Below are positions 48,233-59,920 of a stretch of 64,000 bases of DNA, one piece after another. The notes under the pieces were generated by a model that searched no databases, was not told where the DNA came from, and worked only from the letters and a program-made list of their open reading frames with translations. The stretch comes from Segetibacter sp. (GTDB taxonomy: Bacteria > Bacteroidota > Bacteroidia > Chitinophagales > Chitinophagaceae). Numbering within the stretch: the first letter of the stretch is position 1; every line of letters starts with the position of its first letter. A program made the position numbers and the translations under genes. The stretch spans positions 1 through 64,000 of the forward strand of contig JAQBNO010000078.1 of the NCBI GenBank assembly GCA_028288485.1. Direction: 5' to 3'.

Positions 48233-49480
48233 ATGCACCCAAAGAATCTTTCAATAGCCGATTACACCTATCACTTACCAAATGAAAGGATAGCAATTTA
48301 TCCTTTGCCCGAAAGAGACGACAGCAAATTACTGGTGTATGAAAGCGGGAAAATCACCACATCTACTTATCGCAACGTCGATAAATTTCTACCTGCTGAA
48401 ACCCTGCTGGTTTTCAACAACACAAAAGTGGTTGAAGCCCGTTTGCTGTTTCAGAAACCAACAGGCGGTGTAATTGAAATCTTTTGTCTGGAGCCTGATG
48501 ACGAATACAGGGACATTACATCGGCCATGCTTCAAAATGGAAAAGTGAGATGGAAATGTATGGTAGGCGGGGCAAGCAAATGGAAACATGGAATGGTGTT
48601 GCAAAAAGTAATTAATGAAAATGACAGTGAAGTCGTTTTGAATGCTGTGATTGTTGGTCGCTTAACTGATAGTTTCATAATTGAATTATCGTGGCAACCC
48701 GAAGAATTATCGTTTGCAGAAATGCTGCATTTCGCCGGCCTCATTCCATTACCGCCCTACCTCCATCGTAACGCAGAAGAAGAGGATAAAAGCCGCTACC
48801 AAACCCTTTATGCACAAAAGGATGGTTCGGTAGCCGCTCCAACTGCCGGACTTCATTTTACAGATACAGTATTTGCTAAACTTGCTTCGAAACATATAGA
48901 AAAGGAATTTATTACGCTACATGTAGGTGCAGGCACTTTTAAACCTGTGAAAAGTGAAACAATGGAGGAGCACGACATGCATGCTGAGTTTATAGATGTT
49001 TCAATCGCAGCTATTCAGAATTTAATTAACCATACAGGTAAAACGATTGTTGCTGTAGGTACAACTTCATTACGTACAATCGAAAGCCTTTTTTGGATGG
49101 GGGTAAAAGTTATTACGAGGCCTGGTACTTTGCCGGAAGAATTGACGATAACTCAATGGGAACCTTATGAAATAGAATTTGATAGGATGACAACAAAGGA
49201 TGCACTGCAGGGCTTACTAGCATGGATGAATAAAAACAGTATAAAGCGACTAATAACTAAAACGCATATTCTTATTGCACCACCTTATAGGCTGAAGGTT
49301 GCTAATGGTATTATAACCAACTTCCACCAACCGCAATCAACCTTGCTTCTCCTGGTAAGTTCAATTGTTCAAGAAGATTGGAAGAAGATCTACCAATACG
49401 CGATGGAAAACGAATTCCGGTTTTTGAGTTATGGAGACGGGTGTTTGTTGTGGGATAATAGCAAAGAAGAAATTGAGTAA
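48233..49480 (+). CDS. queA: S-adenosylmethionine:tRNA ribosyltransferase-isomerase
   Basis: APTAGLHFT, HVGAGTFKPV, VGTTSLRTIES. Start set at MHPKNLSIADY. Confidence 0.93.
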   Translation: MHPKNLSIADYTYHLPNERIAIYPLPERDDSKLLVYESGKITTSTYRNVDKFLPAETLLVFNNTKVVEARLLFQKPTGGVIEIFCLEPDDEYRDITSAMLQNGKVRWKCMVGGASKWKHGMVLQKVINENDSEVVLNAVIVGRLTDSFIIELSWQPEELSFAEMLHFAGLIPLPPYLHRNAEEEDKSRYQTLYAQKDGSVAAPTAGLHFTDTVFAKLASKHIEKEFITLHVGAGTFKPVKSETMEEHDMHAEFIDVSIAAIQNLINHTGKTIVAVGTTSLRTIESLFWMGVKVITRPGTLPEELTITQWEPYEIEFDRMTTKDALQGLLAWMNKNSIKRLITKTHILIAPPYRLKVANGIITNFHQPQSTLLLLVSSIVQEDWKKIYQYAMENEFRFLSYGDGCLLWDNSKEEIE

Positions 49481-49523
49481 TTATGAAAGACCTTATCTTA
49501 CAGCTTCTACTAACGGTTAGCTA

Positions 49524-50861
49524 CTAACTCTTCTCAGCTAAAGGAACTTCAACCGTAAAACAACTGCCCTTTCCTAAAGTACTTTCTACTTTTATTCGTC
49601 CTTTATGAACATCTATTACGGTTTTTACATAACTCATTCCAAGGCCAAAGCCTTTAACGTTATGAATGTTACCTGTGTGTGCCCTGTAAAATTTTTCAAA
49701 AACACGTTTTACGGTTTCTTTATTCATTCCAATTCCATTGTCCTGGATCTTGATTTGGAGATATCTTCCGTGGTTGCTGGTAACAATCCTTAAAACAAGC
49801 TGCTCTTTTGAGTATTTAATTGCATTGTCAATTAAGTTAGAAAGTAAATTGGTAAAATGTGCTTCATCGGCAATTATTTCATCATCCTTTGCTTCAAAAT
49901 GCAAATCTACCTGCCCGTTTTTATCTTTAATCTGTAGCTGGTAATTGTTAAGTGCACTCTCAATCAAGGTATGTGTATGCACTTTCTTCATGTCCAATTT
50001 CAACTCCTGCTTATCCAGCAGGGCAGCCTGCAAAATCGTCTCAACGTGCTTATTCATCCGCTTGTTTTCCTCTTTAATGATGCCGCTGAAATAACTCATC
50101 TTTTCGGGCTGAGAGAGAACCTTTTCATTTCTCAATGCGTCAACAGCAAGCGAAATAGTAGCAAGCGGCGTTTTAAATTCATGCGTCATGTTATTGATGA
50201 AATCGGTCTTGATCTCACTCAATTTCTTTTGCCTTAATAACGCCTGTATGGTAACCCCAAAAGCAGTAACAATTATAAAAGTAAAAACGAGCGCACCAAT
50301 AATCATCCAGATCATCGACTCCCAAACCTGCGTTTTTAGATCGGGTATAATTAGTATCAGGTGCTCAAAAGGCACGAGTCCTTCCATATTCGTTCCGGTT
50401 TCAGGAACAATGGGAACAATTACAGTTCTGTTATGAATCGTGTCGTCCGATTCCTTAACAAAATTTGCCGTTTGCATTTCCAGGTTATAGGCATTTGAAT
50501 TTGAGGTAATCCCAAATTCAAAATGAATATCACGGATGTCTTTCTCATCAAAAGCCTTTAACAGTTTTTCATTAACTTCAAAATCTGAATAGTGTTGAGA
50601 AATAGTTGGCCTTGAATAGCCGATTCCAAAATCCTCGGGAAGCAGGGAAAGATTCTGTTTTCGTGGAATTTTCATGTAAGGAGCTGAAGATGCCTGCCTG
50701 CTTAAATCCATTGCTACTTCCGTTCCGGCTTCCTCCGCCTTTTGTAACAATTGTGCCTGTCTTAATTTCGTCATATCACTAAACCAGCTTACCTGCAGTA
50801 CAATTAAGCCAAGTAAGGAAAGTGTTATAAGTACAATAATTACAGGGAAAATTCTCTTCAT
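49524..50861 (-). CDS. Sensor histidine kinase
   Basis: FINNMTHEFKTPLATISLAVDAL H-box, NLIDNAIKYSKE, GFGLGMSYVK. Confidence 0.93.
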   Translation of the reverse strand: MKRIFPVIIVLITLSLLGLIVLQVSWFSDMTKLRQAQLLQKAEEAGTEVAMDLSRQASSAPYMKIPRKQNLSLLPEDFGIGYSRPTISQHYSDFEVNEKLLKAFDEKDIRDIHFEFGITSNSNAYNLEMQTANFVKESDDTIHNRTVIVPIVPETGTNMEGLVPFEHLILIIPDLKTQVWESMIWMIIGALVFTFIIVTAFGVTIQALLRQKKLSEIKTDFINNMTHEFKTPLATISLAVDALRNEKVLSQPEKMSYFSGIIKEENKRMNKHVETILQAALLDKQELKLDMKKVHTHTLIESALNNYQLQIKDKNGQVDLHFEAKDDEIIADEAHFTNLLSNLIDNAIKYSKEQLVLRIVTSNHGRYLQIKIQDNGIGMNKETVKRVFEKFYRAHTGNIHNVKGFGLGMSYVKTVIDVHKGRIKVESTLGKGSCFTVEVPLAEKS

Positions 50862-50997
50862 CGATACAAATATAGAATTGTATACTGCGGTTTAATTATT
50901 TCATTATAAACTTTAAGGTTTTTAACTGCTTATTGACACACAAATAATTTTTTCAGAAATAGCTTTAAGAATTCTTATTAAATGCTAACTTTTCAAT

Positions 50998-51549
50998 ATG
51001 GACGAGATAATGCCAGGAAAACTTTTAATTGCTGACCCTTTTTTGAGGGATCCTAACTTTATGCGATCTGTTGTTTTCATGTGCGAACATAAAGAGATCG
51101 GAAGTTTTGGCTTTGTTTTAAACAGGAAATACGACCAGTTTTTGGGTGAACTTATAATGGGACTTGAAACTTCTAACTTTCCCGTTTATTATGGTGGCCC
51201 CGTGCAGGTAGATACGATTCACTTTTTGCATCAGCGTCCCGAGCTTATCCCCGGAGGGGTGGAAGTAACTGACGGAATATTCTGGGGCGGCGATTTTGAG
51301 ATTGTTGTTCAGCTTATTAAGGCCAACAGGCTTACAAGCAGGGATATTCGTTTTTTTATTGGCTATAGCGGATGGGGAGAAGGACAATTGGAAGAAGAAA
51401 TGAAACTAAAAAGCTGGATAACCGGCGAAGGAACCCGAAAATTAATATTTCCAACCAGCGTCGATAATACCTGGAAAGAGGCACTTAAACAATTAGGTGG
51501 AGAGTATGTGCAAATGGTAAACTATCCCATCGACCCTCAACTGAATTAG
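50998..51549 (+). CDS. YqgE/AlgH family protein
   Basis: MPGKLLIADPFLRDPNFMRSVVFMCEH, GYSGWGEGQLEEEM. Confidence 0.93.
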   Translation: MDEIMPGKLLIADPFLRDPNFMRSVVFMCEHKEIGSFGFVLNRKYDQFLGELIMGLETSNFPVYYGGPVQVDTIHFLHQRPELIPGGVEVTDGIFWGGDFEIVVQLIKANRLTSRDIRFFIGYSGWGEGQLEEEMKLKSWITGEGTRKLIFPTSVDNTWKEALKQLGGEYVQMVNYPIDPQLN

Positions 51550-51643
51550 TTGAAGATGAATACGGTTTTAAAAACAACGGATTGACATCATTCAATCTAA
51601 CCTCTATCGCCATACATTATAGTTCCCCTCCTATCGCACGAAG

Positions 51644-51703
51644 TTTTTTGGGTAGTCGCCTGCAAAACATTATTCAGCATCGTTGCGTCGCACACTTCTA
51701 CTG
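51644..51703 (-). repeat. Dispersed intergenic repeat, family 1
   Basis: Reverse complement CAGTAGAAGTGTGCGACGCAACGATGCTGAATAATGTTTTGCAGGCGACTACCCAAAAAA. Confidence 0.75.
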
Positions 51704-51744
51704 TAAAACAATATTGTTCGCCGGTGTAGGGTGGCATAAAACGG

Positions 51745-51784
51745 TGAATGGTAGAGACGCAATGCGTTGCGTCTCTACCATTCA
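51745..51784. repeat. Perfect 18-bp inverted repeat with 4-nt loop
   Basis: TGAATGGTAGAGACGCAA-TGCG-TTGCGTCTCTACCATTCA. Confidence 0.9.
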
Positions 51785-51911
51785 ATTACGACCATAACCG
51801 CTTCCGCCGGGATAAAAAAGACGAACGGATTGCGCCCGCTCCCCGACAGCGGATTTTGACGGCAACGATATTTAACCCGAGTTACCATGTTTGTATCAAA
51901 ATATCTACAAA

Positions 51912-51944
51912 AAAAGAGACCGTCTTTTTAATGGACAGTCTCTG
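51912..51944 (-). terminator. Terminator of the outer-membrane barrel gene
   Basis: AGAGACCGTC-loop-GACAGTCTCT with a T-run on the minus strand. Confidence 0.7.
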
Positions 51945-51966
51945 TTAATTTAACCAACCGAATTAT

Positions 51967-52596
51967 TTATTTAAGCGAAAACACGATACCTGCGTTCACT
52001 CCTACACTGTTCAACTTTGTGAGCTCGTTTTTGTTATAATTCACATAGTTATAAGTAGCCCCCAGCTTAAACCCGGTTTGCGGTATTTTTTTTCCAAAAG
52101 GAATTTGGATACCACCGCCTACCTGGGCAGCAAAAGGAGCGGCGCCTTCAGTTCCGCCAAACTCTCCGAGGTATTGACCATAATTAACCAAATTAACACC
52201 GGCACCGGCAGAAACATATGGCTGAACTATTGCAGTTGCAGAACCTCCCATAGGGTAAAAAGTTCCTCGTAAAAGCACGGGAGTAACATCCATTGAATTC
52301 GTTACTACAGCTGACACAGTTTGGCCACCATTTAATTTATAAACCTGCCTGTCGAATTTCTCATAATAGTTTTGATAGCCCGAATTTAAACCAAGAGAGA
52401 ACTTAGGATTTAAAACATAACTGATCTCACCAGTTGCACCTCTAAATGAAGTCTTACTAATGTAATCGTTCTTAAAACTTCCTACCGGAGCACTCACATT
52501 GTAGCTCAGCTCCATTTTTAATTTACTTTGAGCAGACGCAGTAATGCTGATGCATGCTGCTATCACTGTCATAAATATTACAACTTTCTGTTTCAT
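51967..52596 (-). CDS. Outer-membrane beta-barrel protein
   Basis: Signal peptide, alternating beta strands, QPYVSAGAGVNLVNYG, terminal VNAGIVFSLK. Confidence 0.75.
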   Translation of the reverse strand: MKQKVVIFMTVIAACISITASAQSKLKMELSYNVSAPVGSFKNDYISKTSFRGATGEISYVLNPKFSLGLNSGYQNYYEKFDRQVYKLNGGQTVSAVVTNSMDVTPVLLRGTFYPMGGSATAIVQPYVSAGAGVNLVNYGQYLGEFGGTEGAAPFAAQVGGGIQIPFGKKIPQTGFKLGATYNYVNYNKNELTKLNSVGVNAGIVFSLK

Positions 52597-52602
52597 ACTA
52601 TT

Positions 52603-53235
52603 TTATAAAGATTTTAAATAAGGGGATTGATCAAATAACATTTTAACCTGGTTGGGAGCAGTAGCGGCATCGAAAATTCCTGAACCCCTAATCAAGCCTG
52701 TCCAAATAACATTAATCCTGTTTGCTGTTGCCGCATTCTTCAGGTCTAGCATATCTACAGAAAGCGCCCCTTCCCTGATTTGGTAAGTAGCATAACTATA
52801 GGGACTGTAGTAACCATAACCACCGTAACCGTAATAAAACGGATCCCAATAACCGCCGTAATTCCCGTAATAGTTATTGTAACTAATTACACCTGTTGAG
52901 GTATTAAAAATCCTGGTTACATTGATGCCGACGTCGGGACTCGAATTCTTATTAACCATTGTATAGCCACTTTCCTGCATTTCAGTCTTCACTGCATTAA
53001 TAAACGCCTGGTCTACCGTGTTTAACTGCTTCGAAGCCTGCCCGTCGTTAATAACTGCAACTGAATCAGAAATACTGAACGTCTTAAAGGCTGAGTAGTT
53101 AGCAGTTGAATCATGATCCGTTATATAGATACGGGATTCCGCAGCAGTGAGGTTTCCCAAAGGATCTTTAGAGCAACTAGCAAATACTGTTACCATAGCC
53201 AGTACACTTACCCACAAAACATTTTTGCTTTTCAT
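52603..53235 (-). CDS. DUF4136-like lipoprotein
   Basis: Lipobox-like VFASCSKD; DPFYYGYGGYGYYSPYSYATYQIREGALSVDMLD. Confidence 0.8.
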   Translation of the reverse strand: MKSKNVLWVSVLAMVTVFASCSKDPLGNLTAAESRIYITDHDSTANYSAFKTFSISDSVAVINDGQASKQLNTVDQAFINAVKTEMQESGYTMVNKNSSPDVGINVTRIFNTSTGVISYNNYYGNYGGYWDPFYYGYGGYGYYSPYSYATYQIREGALSVDMLDLKNAATANRINVIWTGLIRGSGIFDAATAPNQVKMLFDQSPYLKSL

Positions 53236-53479
53236 TTTTGTTTCCTTTTATTAATTGATTTGTTGAACAGTTTATTAAATCAAATTAGATGCCTATGCCA
53301 ATTAAAGAAACATTAAAACGCCCCTATTTGAAGAAAAAGCGGCGATTTAATAAATCTTTACATTGCTTATAAGGATTGGCGTCGAGGCGTTAGTATAACG
53401 GACAAAGGAATGTAGATGTTGAAAATGTCATTTCAGGTAGACCTTCTGCCAAAAAAGATGTTATTAAGCGAAAAATAAA

Positions 53480-53504
53480 AGGCCCTCAACAATGTTGAGG
53501 GCCT
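53480..53504 (-). terminator. Terminator downstream of atpC
   Basis: AGGCCCTCAAC-AAT-GTTGAGGGCCT, an 11-bp perfect stem. Confidence 0.8.
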
Positions 53505-53525
53505 ACACAAAAATTTATTAGCAAT

Positions 53526-53777
53526 TTATAACTCTGTCGCTCCTTCTACCAAAACCGTCGCCTTATTATTGAGGACTTCCACAAAGCCGCCTTCAATCCT
53601 GAAATGGGCAGTTGTTGTTTTATCTTTTAAAACCTTCAGATTGCCTTTTCCCAAAGCGCTCACGATAGGTGCGTGCCGGTTAAGTACTTCAAATTTTCCA
53701 TCGATACCAGGCAACTGAACCCCGTATACTTCGCCGCTATATATTCTTTTCTCGGGAGTTAATATTTCTAAAGTCAT
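53526..53777 (-). CDS. atpC: F0F1 ATP synthase subunit epsilon
   Basis: MTLEILTPEKRIYSGEVYGVQLPGIDGKFEVLNRHAPIVSAL. Start trimmed from the ORF call. Confidence 0.93.
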   Translation of the reverse strand: MTLEILTPEKRIYSGEVYGVQLPGIDGKFEVLNRHAPIVSALGKGNLKVLKDKTTTAHFRIEGGFVEVLNNKATVLVEGATEL

Positions 53778-53827
53778 AAATAGTATTGAGATATTAGTAG
53801 CAAGTAGTAAGATAGGCAAACTACCTC

Positions 53828-54145
53828 TTAATTTAAACAGTTGTAAAACCCAAAACGCATTCGCTGTACTTCTGAAACCGATACTTCAAATTCCTTTAAT
53901 TTTTCGTCTGTTACGTCACCAATATCATTTGAGTTTCCAATTCATACCTCGAACCCATTAAAATCGACACAAAATGTTTCAATTCTATATTTGAAACTCT
54001 GCCACATCCTTCGGCAATATTAGATGGTATAGAAAGAGCAGATCTTTCATATTTCTCTTCCACAGGAAAGAATTCCAACAGAATATAGGAAAGAACTGCA
54101 AGACCAATTCCAAACGTTTAGTTCTTTCAAATTGGGAACTTTCAT
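53828..54145 (-). pseudogene. Frameshifted four-helix-bundle (S23/IVP-like) protein gene between atpC and atpD
   Basis: Minus-strand frames MKVPNLKELNVWN / LSYILLEFFPVEEKYERSALSIPSNIAEGCGRVSNIELKHFVSILMGSRYELETQMIL / IGDVTDEKLKEFEVSVSEVQRMRFGFYNCLN*, split by at least two frameshifts. Confidence 0.8.
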
Positions 54146-54282
54146 AGTAGTAAGATTATAGTAGTAAGTAGTAAGAAAAACCGAATCGTATTTGTTACTT
54201 TTCAAGAATCAACCTATAAAGATAAATATAAGTTATCTGCATACTTCTTCTTGCTACTTGCTACAAACTTCTTGCTACTAAC

Positions 54283-55860
<1,578 letters not shown>

Positions 55861-55934
55861 TTAATAGGTACTCCTGCTTACCATCTAAAGTTTTATCATA
55901 TCTAAATCAAATATCATCTACTTAAGCAATTGGG

Positions 55935-55993
55935 TTTTAAGGGTACACGCTTTAGTACTTTACCCGCCATCGTTGTGTCACTCACTGTACTGT
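55935..55993 (-). repeat. Dispersed intergenic repeat, family 1 (GAGTGACAC subtype)
   Basis: Reverse complement CAGTACAGTGAGTGACACAACGATGGCGGGTAAAGTACTAAAGCGTGTACCCTTAAAACC. Confidence 0.65.
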
Positions 55994-56365
55994 TACCGCT
56001 TAATTTAACCTTCTCAGGTAAACCGCATCGATAAATAAATCGATAACTTTTTGTATTGGTATAGATTTTGTTTAAAAAATAAACTTGTATCGTTAATGGC
56101 CGTTCCTAACCTGAATACCGCGATTATAACTATAACAAGTCCTATCAAAATTAACCTTGCACTTAGCAACCTATTTCAAAGAGAAGCTCAAAAGGCTTCT
56201 TTTTGTTTGAGAGCGATTCATGGTAATTGCATGTCGGCTCTTGCCGAACTAAGTGTTGAAAAACCAGAACCGCCGAATAAATCTAATTCCTATCAACACT
56301 CACCTAACATTCACCAAACATTCATCTACAACTTACCCTCCTCACTATTGTCTTAACTTGCAGCC

Positions 56366-57019
56366 ATGTTTATTAAATCTTCAGAATACGTTATTTCAAG
56401 TCCTGATTATACAAATTGCCCTGCGCCCGACCGGCCCGAGTATGCTTTTATCGGCCGAAGCAATGTGGGCAAGTCGTCATTAATAAACATGGTGACCAAT
56501 AACCAGAAACTGGCAAAGACCTCCGGCTCGCCTGGCAAAACACAAATGATTAATCATTTTACTATTGAGTCGTGGAAAGGCGATCAACCTCCTGTTGGTT
56601 ATAAAAAACCCGATGCCTGGTATATTGTTGATTTGCCGGGTTACGGATTCGCCAAGGTGTCGCAAAGCAGCCGGCGCAAATGGGAGCAAATGATCGAAAA
56701 CTACCTTAGGAAAAGAGAGAACCTGGTTAGTGTTTTCATACTTATAGATAGTCGGCATCCTCCTCAGCAAATTGATCTCGACTTTGTAGACCAGCTAAGA
56801 AAATGGGAAGTGCCTTTCACCATTGCATTTACAAAAAGTGATAAAGAAAACCAACGGACGGTTGCTGCCAACGTGAAAGGTTTTTTTGAAGCAATGAGAA
56901 AAACCTGGCAATTTCTGCCACAGCATTTTGTAACAAGTGCAATAAAAAAACAAGGAAGAGATAAAATACTTTCTTTTATTGAAGAATGTAACGACCAGTT
57001 TTATAACGTGGGAGAGTAG
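56366..57019 (+). CDS. engB: Ribosome biogenesis GTP-binding protein YihA/YsxC (EngB)
   Basis: PEYAFIGRSNVGKSSLINM, TSGSPGKTQMINHF, VDLPGYGFAK. Confidence 0.96.
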   Translation: MFIKSSEYVISSPDYTNCPAPDRPEYAFIGRSNVGKSSLINMVTNNQKLAKTSGSPGKTQMINHFTIESWKGDQPPVGYKKPDAWYIVDLPGYGFAKVSQSSRRKWEQMIENYLRKRENLVSVFILIDSRHPPQQIDLDFVDQLRKWEVPFTIAFTKSDKENQRTVAANVKGFFEAMRKTWQFLPQHFVTSAIKKQGRDKILSFIEECNDQFYNVGE

Positions 57020-57187
57020 GTGGAGGAGTTTTGAAATTAGTCATTGGCCTTTATAGGTGGGAATGGCATAATTCATTTATTGATTTATAGTGGCCTGGAA
57101 ATACCGATTTACAGTACCAAGGGGAGACAGAGCCTTAAGAGGAACTTTATTTCCTCCAAATCAATTAAATTCCGGCAATCCTGGTTC

Positions 57188-57661
57188 TTAGTTTACTACT
57201 TTGTTAGCACAACTGCTGCTTGCAAATGCTTCAGGTTTGGCTTTAAAGGCAAAGCCCATTCCAAGAATATAACCCATTGCTTCACGAAGCGCATCATTAC
57301 TTTTAAACTGTGGATTGGTATTGATGTCGGCATGAACCTCCATATCAACATCGTAGGTTGTAAAGAGATTACACAGCTCATAAGCGATCTCTATACTTTT
57401 AGCAACTTCAACCAGCATCCTCTCTTTGATGGTGTACTTATGGCGGGTTTTCTCGTTATGGATATACATAAAGCCGCCATGACCTGTGCGAAGAAAAACA
57501 ATAACTGTTGCAAATTCGGTTTCTGATCCCTTGACCTGGCTATCGGTTCCAATGCAAACTTTTAGCTTATTACCCGCTGCTGTTTCATTCTTAATAGCCG
57601 TTTCTACCGCGTCTTTAATCGGGAGATGTAGAGGTTCTCCGCTGAACTTTCTCCAAAGCAT
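57188..57661 (-). CDS. Ribonuclease H-like YkuK family protein
   Basis: VCIGTDSQVKGSETEFATVIVFLRTGHGG, VDMEVHADINTNPQFKSN. Confidence 0.8.
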   Translation of the reverse strand: MLWRKFSGEPLHLPIKDAVETAIKNETAAGNKLKVCIGTDSQVKGSETEFATVIVFLRTGHGGFMYIHNEKTRHKYTIKERMLVEVAKSIEIAYELCNLFTTYDVDMEVHADINTNPQFKSNDALREAMGYILGMGFAFKAKPEAFASSSCANKVVN

Positions 57662-58030
57662 ACATAATGAGTTTGTGTAATTTACCCATTATTTTTAATT
57701 CCGCTTGCTTTTTTGACAATTTTTAATTATTTTATTTTAATCAGTTATATACGTTCACGCAATTAAGAGCAAGGTAACTTTCCTGGCCTACCGCACCTTT
57801 AAGACTAATTATTCCAGGTTCCACACTTATACAAATCCTATTCTTATAACCCGGCCGGTAAAAAAAGACGCTAAAAGATTTACAGATGAACGTACTGCAA
57901 CCCTTCGGCTTTGCTTAGGGTAACTGCTTCCCAAGGCCATGGAAAGCAACGATCATTCAACAGGAATTGAACCGCAGGGAACACAAAAATAAAATCAAGG
58001 GAAGGAAACCAGACAGCGTAAACCCTACAA

Positions 58031-58822
58031 TCAGCGGAAGCTTATTAAAGAAGTTAACGGGTAACGAAGGTTCTGGTAATTCATCAAATCAACCTTTACC
58101 GAACCAACAATTAACGGGCTTTCAATTCTTACAGGAACTTTATTGGCATCGTCACTCACATACACCGTCATTTTCTCGCCGCCTTCAAAAAGGGTTCCCT
58201 TTACCAGCAGCGGTTTAAATTTAATAGTGCGGAATTTGCCGTACCTGGTTTTTATTACCTCTTTACCCATGTAACGCAGGTACATACTATAAACTTCGTT
58301 ATCGAGGAACATTTTAAAAGGCACTTTATCGCCAACGCGGTATTTATTGAAATCTATATTGCGGGCATAAAAAACAGAGCTTATAACATCCTGGATGCAG
58401 TCAGGAACTTTAAAAACGCCATCGGTAGTAATCGCAGTATTTGCGTTATGATTGAAAGTGATATTCTGGTAAATTTTATAACCTCCCTCATCAACGTTTC
58501 GTATGAATTTATAAGGTTTTAGAGTGGCTGTATCAATGTACGTTTCGTAACGATCTCGCACTCTAAAAATCCAGTCATACTTGCTATTAGTTGTGCCGGT
58601 TCCAATTATATGATACACCGGCTTGTTATTTAACCTTTCCTGCGCGACTGTAAAGTTCGCAGTTCCGGCATTAACGTAGAGGCCGAGGGCATTATAAAAA
58701 ACTACTAAAGAAATGTTTTCACCGGTGCGAAAACTCTTATTAGTAATACCACAAAAATCATTATCTGCAGATAAACGGGCCGACAAGGAAACCAATATAA
58801 CAAACAATAAAAGTTTTTTCAC
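58031..58822 (-). CDS. DUF3108 domain-containing protein
   Basis: Signal peptide; GEKMTVYVSDDANKVPVRIESPLIVGSVKVDLMNYQNLRYPL. Confidence 0.8.
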   Translation of the reverse strand: MKKLLLFVILVSLSARLSADNDFCGITNKSFRTGENISLVVFYNALGLYVNAGTANFTVAQERLNNKPVYHIIGTGTTNSKYDWIFRVRDRYETYIDTATLKPYKFIRNVDEGGYKIYQNITFNHNANTAITTDGVFKVPDCIQDVISSVFYARNIDFNKYRVGDKVPFKMFLDNEVYSMYLRYMGKEVIKTRYGKFRTIKFKPLLVKGTLFEGGEKMTVYVSDDANKVPVRIESPLIVGSVKVDLMNYQNLRYPLTSLISFR

Positions 58823-58823
58823 G

Positions 58824-59837
58824 TTACTTACTCCTGAATAATTTTATGCCTAGAATAAACAAACTTCCTGCCAAAGCAGGCACAACTAAGTTAATAAGCC
58901 AGATCGTTGAAGCGGTTAACACAATTCCTAAAGTATTAGCACTAAAAACCCCAAACAAGAAAATGCTGATTTTTCCACGCACGCCTAATTCAGCAAGCGC
59001 AATTGTCGGAACAATTGCAAGGGCAAGAAACATAACTGTAATTAACCAGAACGCTTGCCACACTGGTATACCAACATTAAATACCTGTAATAACAACAGG
59101 TACTGCACTACAAAAACGGAATAACGTAAAAATGAAATCAGTAAGACTTTCAACAATTCCTGCCAGCCAAAATCTTCCAGCTTCTGAATGAAGTAAGAGT
59201 ATTTGGCAACAAAGGGAATCCTCTCAATAAGCTTCGTAAGAAAACTAATCTCAAAATAAATCGCTATTAATGCTGTAGTAATAGCAATGGAACCATAGGC
59301 AGCTGCATCAATCCATTGCAACGACAAATGAAGAGGCGTATTGGATGCATTATAAAAGTTATCGCGAAGCAAAAAAAGACCAATGGTTCCTAATAACATG
59401 GTAACTATTACCTGGCTTATGCTTCCAACAAGTGTAAGGGTTATTGCTCTTATCCGGTTTCCTTGTTCAACATATAAAATTCTTCCAAAATATTCGCCGG
59501 TGCCGTTGGGAGTATTTATTGCAAGAGACACACTTAAACCAGACAGGATTGCTTTAAAGGCTGTAAAAAAAGATATTTGTTGAATGTGACTGACGAGCAC
59601 CCGCCATTTTAAAGCTTCACAACTCCAGTTTGCCAACATCAATAAAATTACGAGTACACCTTTCCATCCCTGCTCGCCGTAAAGTGAAGTTTTTATTTGT
59701 TGTAAAGATTGCTTCCAATCGGGTTGGTTGATAATATTCCGGTAAATTGAAATAGTTAAACCTATAAAGAGTACAGGACCTAAGAAATAATTAATAAATA
59801 TTTTAACGCGTCTTGTCAGAATGAAAAATTTGGCCAA
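58824..59837 (-). CDS. Lysylphosphatidylglycerol synthase TM region-like membrane protein
   Basis: Polytopic ORF; SLAINTPNGTGEYFGRILYVEQGNRI. Confidence 0.75.
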   Translation of the reverse strand: MAKFFILTRRVKIFINYFLGPVLFIGLTISIYRNIINQPDWKQSLQQIKTSLYGEQGWKGVLVILLMLANWSCEALKWRVLVSHIQQISFFTAFKAILSGLSVSLAINTPNGTGEYFGRILYVEQGNRIRAITLTLVGSISQVIVTMLLGTIGLFLLRDNFYNASNTPLHLSLQWIDAAAYGSIAITTALIAIYFEISFLTKLIERIPFVAKYSYFIQKLEDFGWQELLKVLLISFLRYSVFVVQYLLLLQVFNVGIPVWQAFWLITVMFLALAIVPTIALAELGVRGKISIFLFGVFSANTLGIVLTASTIWLINLVVPALAGSLFILGIKLFRSK

Positions 59838-59920
59838 ACCTACAAAATTAAAATGCTATAATCATTTAACTGCTAAAACATTAGACTGATTAGGGCATAT
59901 AAACTACTTTCACACCCGAA

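Noticed and set aside
51582-51948. Overlapping ORFs on both strands sharing NGRDA-CVSTI peptides
   Set aside because: The shared peptide is explained by the perfect palindrome at 51745-51784 and the adjacent family 1 repeat, not by genuine coding.
56051-56356. 101-aa ORF upstream of engB
   Set aside because: No family resemblance, overlaps the engB promoter region, and contains a weak hairpin (AGAAGC/GCTTCT).
57044-57526. 160-aa plus-strand ORF overlapping the YkuK-like gene
   Set aside because: Antisense shadow of a conserved RNase H-like gene; no independent support.
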